The notes under the pieces: model-generated
Database searches by the model: none
What the model was told of the DNA's origin: nothing
What the model saw: only the letters and a program-made list of their open reading frames with translations
Translations under genes and position numbers: made by a program
DNA from: Phalacrocorax aristotelis
Lineage: Eukaryota; Chordata; Aves; Suliformes; Phalacrocoracidae
DNA: 64,000 nt
Reading direction: 5' to 3'
Assembly (NCBI RefSeq): GCF_949628215.1
Contig: NC_134279.1
Span: 54,982,266-55,046,265 of the forward strand
In this document: positions 58,251 through 64,000 of the stretch, piece after piece
Position numbering within the stretch: position 1 is the first letter of the stretch
How the letters are laid out: every line of letters begins with the position of its first letter

Positions 58251-61238
58251 ATAATGAATTCAGAAGAGAAGGTTGCGGGTTTTTTTCTCCAGATAAAGAT
58301 ATCTCTTTTTTTAATAAAAGAGGGCAGTGAATGTCTTCGTGGTCTAGTCACTGTGGCCAGAAAGCTGCCTGTTGTTATGGCGGTACAGGAAGTACACCGT
58401 CTGCAAAGAGGAATCAGAGGGATAGGGATTGTTCAGTTGTTTGAATTGCTTAAGGAGTATGGTAGGTAGAAGTAGATAAAAGTAACATTCAGTAGCAGAA
58501 AGCAGCTTGCTTGTCCTCAGAGGTAGGCAGGAGATTTCCTAAACACACAGCTGTTATGCAGATGTCTGGCATGTTTGGTGCTGGTGTGCCCAGATCACTT
58601 CGTGACCACTGGGTCCTCAGAGCCCGACGGGGTTAAACAATTGTAGTTAGAACCTAGCCCTGTATTGGAATCATCTGTCCCCTCAAAGACTAGGCCAAAT
58701 GACATATGTCCTTGCAGATCTTTTTGATGATCATGGAGATGGACTTGCCAATAAAAAATTAGTGCCCCTTGTGTTTCCAGTTTTCACTTCTGGACCAGAC
58801 TGGGAATCATATATCCCAAAGCACAGCTACATTGGAGATATATGCATGGACTCATTGAAACACAGCAAGCATGAGTTTTGTAGTTGGCACTGGCAAATAC
58901 ATCCCTCTCTGTATAGGAAAAACCTATTCCCTCAACATGCAGTGCCTCTTAAATGTCACAGCTGAGTAGAGACCTCAGTGGAAGATCCAGCTGCTCCCTA
59001 CTGTCTCACTCCCTACTTTTAATGAATCTCAACCTACTGCAGCAGTAAAGGCTTTGGAGGAACAAAGAAGGTTGGTTGCCATTAATGGGAGACTGAGAAA
59101 TAGGTTATGGGCTGTGCAAGCTGCAGATTAGTTGATGGTGGGGAAAGGGCTAGGATGACCTTGTTGAGTTACTGTGATGGCTTGTGGGCAGGCAGTAAGT
59201 GTTGCTGCAATAACTCACAGGTCTATTGTAAAAATACATTTATTTGTGTCTGTGAAAGGTAGGTTCCATGCAGCCCAGCATCCTGCATTCTCTGGTGACT
59301 ACAGATGGATGACGGGATGAAGGGAAATAGTGTTGGTAAAATGCACAGTTAGACTGCGGAACACATTGCCATAGGTACCAGCAAGTTTAGCAGGACTCCG
59401 CTAGAAAATTACAGCGTTGATCTACACATCATTGTGAATGTGACTGGTGTGCCCAATGTTACCAAGTGTGGCAGGATCAAAAAATCACAGCACAAAGAGG
59501 TACCTGACTCAGTTCTTCTCCCCAGTCCCCAGTGAAAATCTCCCCAAAATATGCTCAGAGTGTCTGCCAGCAATCCATAGCCCCCTTTGCAATCTAGTCT
59601 GCCAGACAGAGACCCCATGGCTCCCCTGCCTCCTGGTTTCTGTTCTCCTAACCAAGCCTCATTTAAATACTGTCCCTGTGGTTTTCATTTATTTTGCTGG
59701 TCCCTCCATCTACGTTCAAGACACCATCATTGACTGCAAGAAAGAATATTTTATGGTAGGTCTGTATTACACTCCACTTTTTAGTTACTTTCAGTGGTGC
59801 AATGGAATTAATCACCCTTAACATCTCTCAAAACTGAGAAAAAGCTCTGGATAAAGGAAAAGCAGCCCATTTGCTGGTATGGAAACCAGACAAGGAAGGA
59901 GGACTGTAATTTTTCTGTCATTCACAGGGTTCCTTCTTGTTTGCCATCTCTGCCCACAGCAAGCGAGGGAAGAGAAAAACACGTTGGAAAAGCTCAGTGA
60001 CTGAACTCACGGAAGCCCCTGATAAATGAAGGAGGGCTGAATAGGGTTTGACAGGTATGAAAAGAAAAAAGAGGAGGAGCCTCTCTGTGACCAAGAGATT
60101 GGTAGAGATGCTTCTTTCTGACCAGAAAGATTGCCAAGAAGGGGCTTTTTGGACTCAAGAACTCACCCAAAGGAACAACATCGGCTCCAAAGAGAGAACG
60201 GACATGGACCATGAGATGATGAAGCATAAATAACTGCTGGAAAAGATGGTCTATCAAAGTTGCCGTTCAACTTGTTTATTTTTCTTTCTCTCTTTGGTAC
60301 TTTACACCAGATGTGAGCCTGAAATTTCATAAGCCTCGGTCTTTCCCAGAGTGGAGACTTCCTCCTAGAGAGGGGCAGTTTGCCACAAGAACTCTTCACC
60401 ACTGTTCCTTCCTTTGCAGTAGAGCAAAGTCAGCCGCTCTGGGAGCTGAGTGCCTTTAATCCAAAACAGAGCAAGATCACTCTGCCATTTCAGTTCCCTG
60501 AGCCCCCGGGGGCTTACCAAAGAAAAGGTTCAGTCAGCCAGTGCGCCAATCCCTGCAGCCCAGAGGTGGAATTGGTGCTACGCCACCCCAGTCCACAGGG
60601 GTTCTGAACTTCTAAGATGAAAGAGAGAAAAGATGCAGCAAGTAACACTGAGCTCTTCTAGAAATAGAACTGACGCCCTGAAACATCCCCTCCTTTTTGC
60701 ATTCCCATTTGCGTAACATTTTTGCATGTGAAATTTTAGGGAAATTAAATCATCTCTGGTTCCACCTTTCTGCTTTTTCTGCAAAGCGGATTTTTTTTTT
60801 TTTTAATCCTGAGCAAAAATATTCCCCTGGATGGAAAGCTCAGTCCTCTCCTGGCTGTAAAATATATACAGATGTATAAAAGAAGCTTAATATTTGAAAA
60901 GTACTTTTGCTGTTTAAAAACATTAGATCAGGACATACTAGTAGCCCTAGTGATGGGCACTTTTAGATATCTTTGAAGTACAGAAGGAAAACAAAACCCT
61001 CCTTGCAAAATGAAAACTCCTTTCCCCAGTAATTCTGCAAACCCTGGCACTGTGCAGGGATTGGCATGTCCCTCAAACTGAAATCACACCACTTGCTCTG
61101 TTAAGTGAAGAGTGAAGGCAACACAGGCCATGAGAAACAAAAGCTGTGCAGTAGAAATCCAAATGCACGGTGCTGCCCTGCTCACCAAGCCATGAGAAGC
61201 CACAACAATGGGCAATGCTTTTTCCCCAAGGCTTTTGG

Positions 61239-61282
61239 AAAGCTTTCCCAAAGTTTTTCCCAAAGCTTTCCCAGAGCTTTTG
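61239..61282 (+). repeat. AAAGCTTTCCC tandem repeat
   Basis: AAAGCTTTCCC (61239-61249), AAAGTTTTTCCC (61250-61261) and AAAGCTTTCCC (61262-61272) follow one another, with a degraded GAGCTTTTG unit after. A related stretch precedes from 61218. Confidence 0.75.
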
Positions 61283-63119
61283 AGAGCATCTAAGCCTTTC
61301 CTCAATGCATGTGCTCAGCATGCATTTAAAAGAGAGTTTCTGGAAGGCTGCTAAGCTCTTCCCCATCCTTTGCCACCCAGCCTTTGCAGAGCTCTCTTCC
61401 TCACTCTCACAGCTGCCATCCAGCCCAGAGCAGTTATAATTCAAGGCAAGCACAGATAGTCAGAGCCAAACCTTCAGGCAGTGACCAACCCTCTTCAGTG
61501 CCTCAGAGGCACATCTGTGTCCCCAGAAGCAGTGTCACCCTGGAGTTGCTTTGATCCCACTGTTCTGCTGATGTCTTTATCTGCCATTGCAGTAGAAGAA
61601 GGTGGGAGGGGAGGGTAGAGGACTGAGAACTGGCAAGCTTCACAAAGCTTGCAAAAAATCTTGTGATCCACACCTCCACCACAGATGCTCCATTAGTTGA
61701 CCAATGAACATCAAAGTGGTTAACGCCTGGTCAGTAGTTGTGAGAAGGACACCTTTGGCATGGCAATAGCCCCATGCTTTGGACCACGGAGGTGTGTTCT
61801 CCTGTCTCTTTGCTGCTGCTGCAGATCTGGAATGAAGTCTCAGGAGTGATGTCATCACATTGTAGCATAAGTGCCAGACGACACTTCTTTCTGGAGCTCA
61901 GAAATGGAACCTTATAGGGTAAAGCTTTTCCAAGTCCACCCTTAAGCAACTGTTCTGTTTTATTGTCCTTTCCTCCTGCTACAGCAGCAGCAGGCAGGGT
62001 GAGGGAAGCTGTAGCTGCTGTTGCTTGAAAAACAAAGCAAAATTTGCTTGCTTTGCAAAATGACCACATCAGTGGCAGTGGTTAAGGAGGTCTGCATGGA
62101 CATCTGAGTGAGTGCTACTACTAACGTGTGGATACAGAGCAGAGGGAGGGTGGTGACAGCAGGCTGGTGGCACTGGTCCCTGTGAAGTGCCTGCATGCAG
62201 ACTGCCCACGTGTTTATACCAGAGATGCTCCGCACACTAGGGGTGCAGCCCTGTGACTCCCCATGTTCAGCAGTAGTGACAGGCATGGGAGACGTGGCCA
62301 TGGCGCCAGAAGCATAATTTGGAGGAAATCCCCCAAGTGAAAACAAAGACTGCATAAGTAATTTCCTCCGAGCTGAACAGAAAGACATCTGTGTTGATCC
62401 AGCTATTATGCACTAGTCACAACAAAACAATTCGCTTGCAAGCAGCATAGACCCTACTTGCTCTCCTCTAGATTGACACTTAGAAACACGAGAGATACGT
62501 TTCAACTGGACTTTACAAGCTCTTTTTCTCTCAGTGAGGTTTTGCAGACTGTCAGTTTCTGTAGGTAAGGCTGAGCTAAGAGAAGGAGATAAAGAAGAGA
62601 GCCTGGGTGATATCTCACTAAAGCCCCTGAAGTCTGAAGTTCAACACAGGCTCCTGATGGGTGCAAAAAACCACCTTCAGTTATTCTGGGTGTAGATGAG
62701 CATGTGAGCTTTGGGGTGGCTGGATGCACCCACTACCCACAGTTAGGAATGAAGGAAGGTGCTGTAATCCCAGGGCCACCTGGGCACAAGCAGATTTGTG
62801 GTGGTCATTACACAGGAGCAACCCTGAGGTGCAGCACCCACTCAGAACAGCAGAGAGCTGTACCCACCACTTCCCCAAAGCCCAACCCACAGCCCTGTGA
62901 GTGCTCGCTCTTCACCGCGGGTTGGAACAAGAAACACCTGAGCCAAAGCACCGGCCACACACATTTAACGCCAGCTGGTGGCAAGGGTAGGGGGATTAAA
63001 TTTTGGGGGAAAGTTTTTATCCTGCTCCGAGTTGTAGAATTTGCCTTTTTCTTCTTCTTCATCTCCAATACGTTTCCAAGCAGCTCCCACTAGGCCTATT
63101 TGATGTGGGCCGCCTTCTC

Positions 63120-63502
63120 TTCTTCAGTTTCTCACCATCCCGCACCTGCCCCGAGCGCAGCGGGGCCCCGGGCAGTGCCGCCGGCGGGGCGGGGAGCGGA
63201 GCGGGCTCTGGGCCCCGGGCAGTGCCGCCGGCGGGGAGCGGAGCGAGCTCTGGGCCCCAGGCCGCGGCGGGGCGGGGAGCGGAGCGGGCTGTGGGCTCCG
63301 TCGCAGGGGCCGCCCCCGCCCCTTCCTCCGCCGCCGCGCCGCGGGGAGCCGCGCTCGGCGGGGCGGCGGGAGGAGGAGGTGCTGCTGCCGCCGCCTTCCC
63401 GGGCTGGAGCGGGGCAGTGCCGTGCCTCCCCCCTCCCTCCCTCCTTCCGCCTCAGCTCCGCGCCGCCGGCGCCAGGGCTCCCGCGGCGGCCGGGACACCC
63501 AG
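63120..63502 (+). other. Putative noncoding first exon of TEC
   Basis: The donor CACCCAG|GTAAGG at 63503 is near consensus on the plus strand. In mammals the TEC tyrosine kinase gene lies head-to-head with SLAIN2 and starts with a noncoding exon, so this position and orientation fit. No TEC coding sequence is in the window, and the exon start is a guess. Another gene or a noncoding RNA is equally possible from sequence alone. Confidence 0.3.
63163..63292 (+). repeat. GC-box tandem repeat in the CpG island
   Basis: Three units starting GGGCCCC and ending in GGGGAGCGGAGCGRGCTST lie head to tail at 63163-63209, 63210-63251 and 63252-63292 (47, 42 and 41 bp). Units 1 and 3 contain GGGGCGGGG (an SP1-type site); unit 2 has lost it by a 5-bp gap. 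Confidence 0.85.
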
Positions 63503-64000
63503 GTAAGGCAGAGCCGGGGCTGGCCAGCAGCGGGGCCGTCCCCGCAAAGAGGCCGGGGCGGCACTTTATTTCCCCGTGCTGCCAGCCGGGGCTGCGCCGA
63601 GGGCAGGTAACCGAGCCGGCGCCCCGCAGCAGCGCCGGGTTGTGGGGCCGGGGGGCTCAGCGGGTGCCGGTGCCGTGCCAGCCTGGCCCGGGAGCGGGGC
63701 GGTGGCGGCTCACGGAGCGCACCCCGCAGCAGCCGCTGGTTGCCACTCGAAACGTAGCAGTAGTCCTTCCTCGACGTCCAAGCGTCACACGGATCTGTAA
63801 GCGGGAGCTAGGAGAAAAGCTGCGTTTTAAACCTTTGCTTAACATTGCTGCAGTTTGTGTAATGTGGGGGCAGGCTGCCAGATCCACTTTAAAGCTAACA
63901 GTTGCTGACCAGTTTCTTGTTGATGTGGCTTGATTTTCTGAGACTTTCCTTATATCCCTGTAACGCCTGTGCTTTACTAAGGCTGTTCCACTTCATCTCA

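Larger units (their letters stand above)
55364..63099. other. Intergenic DNA between the long CR1 and the second CpG island
   Basis: Apart from the tandem repeats at 57196-57237, 58077-58250 and 61239-61282 and a T15-type run near 60.79 kb, I recognise no exon, RNA gene or transposon. Confidence 0.45.
63110..63780. promoter_or_regulatory. Second CpG island, candidate promoter
   Basis: There is a sharp change to GC-rich, CpG-dense sequence with GGGGCGGGG GC boxes and no TATA box. Strong plus-strand splice donors lie inside or at its edge (63503, 63607). The long open frames here reflect GC content, not coding. It marks a gene start leading rightward out of the window. Confidence 0.75.

Noticed and set aside
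59340-59425. Fragment resembling the 3' coding end of an old LINE
   Set aside because: The similarity is only a few residues long and has no supporting neighbours.
63003-63933. Long open frames on both strands in the second CpG island
   Set aside because: Overlapping Gly/Ala/Arg/Pro-rich frames on both strands are an effect of GC content; none resembles the expected TEC coding sequence.

Overview
The window is vertebrate nuclear DNA, most likely from a bird. Three CR1 (Chicken Repeat 1) LINE copies are present, there is no bacterial-style gene packing, two CpG islands are visible, and one spliced gene dominates. Its predicted protein closely follows vertebrate SLAIN2. CR1 also occurs in turtles and crocodilians, so 'bird' is the best guess rather than proof.

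Region 1-41.45 kb: the complete SLAIN2 gene lies on the minus strand. All eight coding exons could be placed to the base from GT/AG junctions that keep the frame: 41192-40834, 31238-31090, 25408-25244, 23817-23656, 22363-22004, 19630-19493, 9580-9262 and 7707-7641. They total 1719 nt, or 572 residues plus stop. The promoter is a CpG island at about 40.5-41.7 kb, with a perfect CRE, an ETS site and a YY1 motif. The 3'UTR probably runs from 7640 to near 4395, where a minus-strand AATAAA lies. SLAIN2 is a cytoplasmic microtubule plus-end protein that links EB proteins to the ch-TOG/XMAP215 polymerase. The introns hold a short CR1 tail (12.4 kb), a hAT-like miniature element (22.85-23.13 kb), simple repeats and, in intron 7, two unexplained coding-like minus-strand frames.

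Region 41.5-63 kb: intergenic DNA upstream of SLAIN2. It holds a 5'-truncated inverted CR1 (45.56-46.60 kb), a probable very old LINE remnant (about 49.5-51.0 kb), and a long CR1 (52.89-55.36 kb) that keeps endonuclease and reverse transcriptase motifs in two frames split by one frameshift. A nested tandem repeat lies at 58.08-58.25 kb. No host coding exon was recognised here.

Region 63.1-64 kb: a second CpG island with a GC-box tandem repeat and a strong plus-strand splice donor at 63503. In mammals TEC lies head-to-head with SLAIN2, so this may be the promoter and noncoding first exon of TEC; that is a synteny inference. I see no dramatic new system. The items most worth a second look are the intron 7 frames, the overlapping uORF at the SLAIN2 start, the four frame-preserving cassette exons, and the second CpG island.
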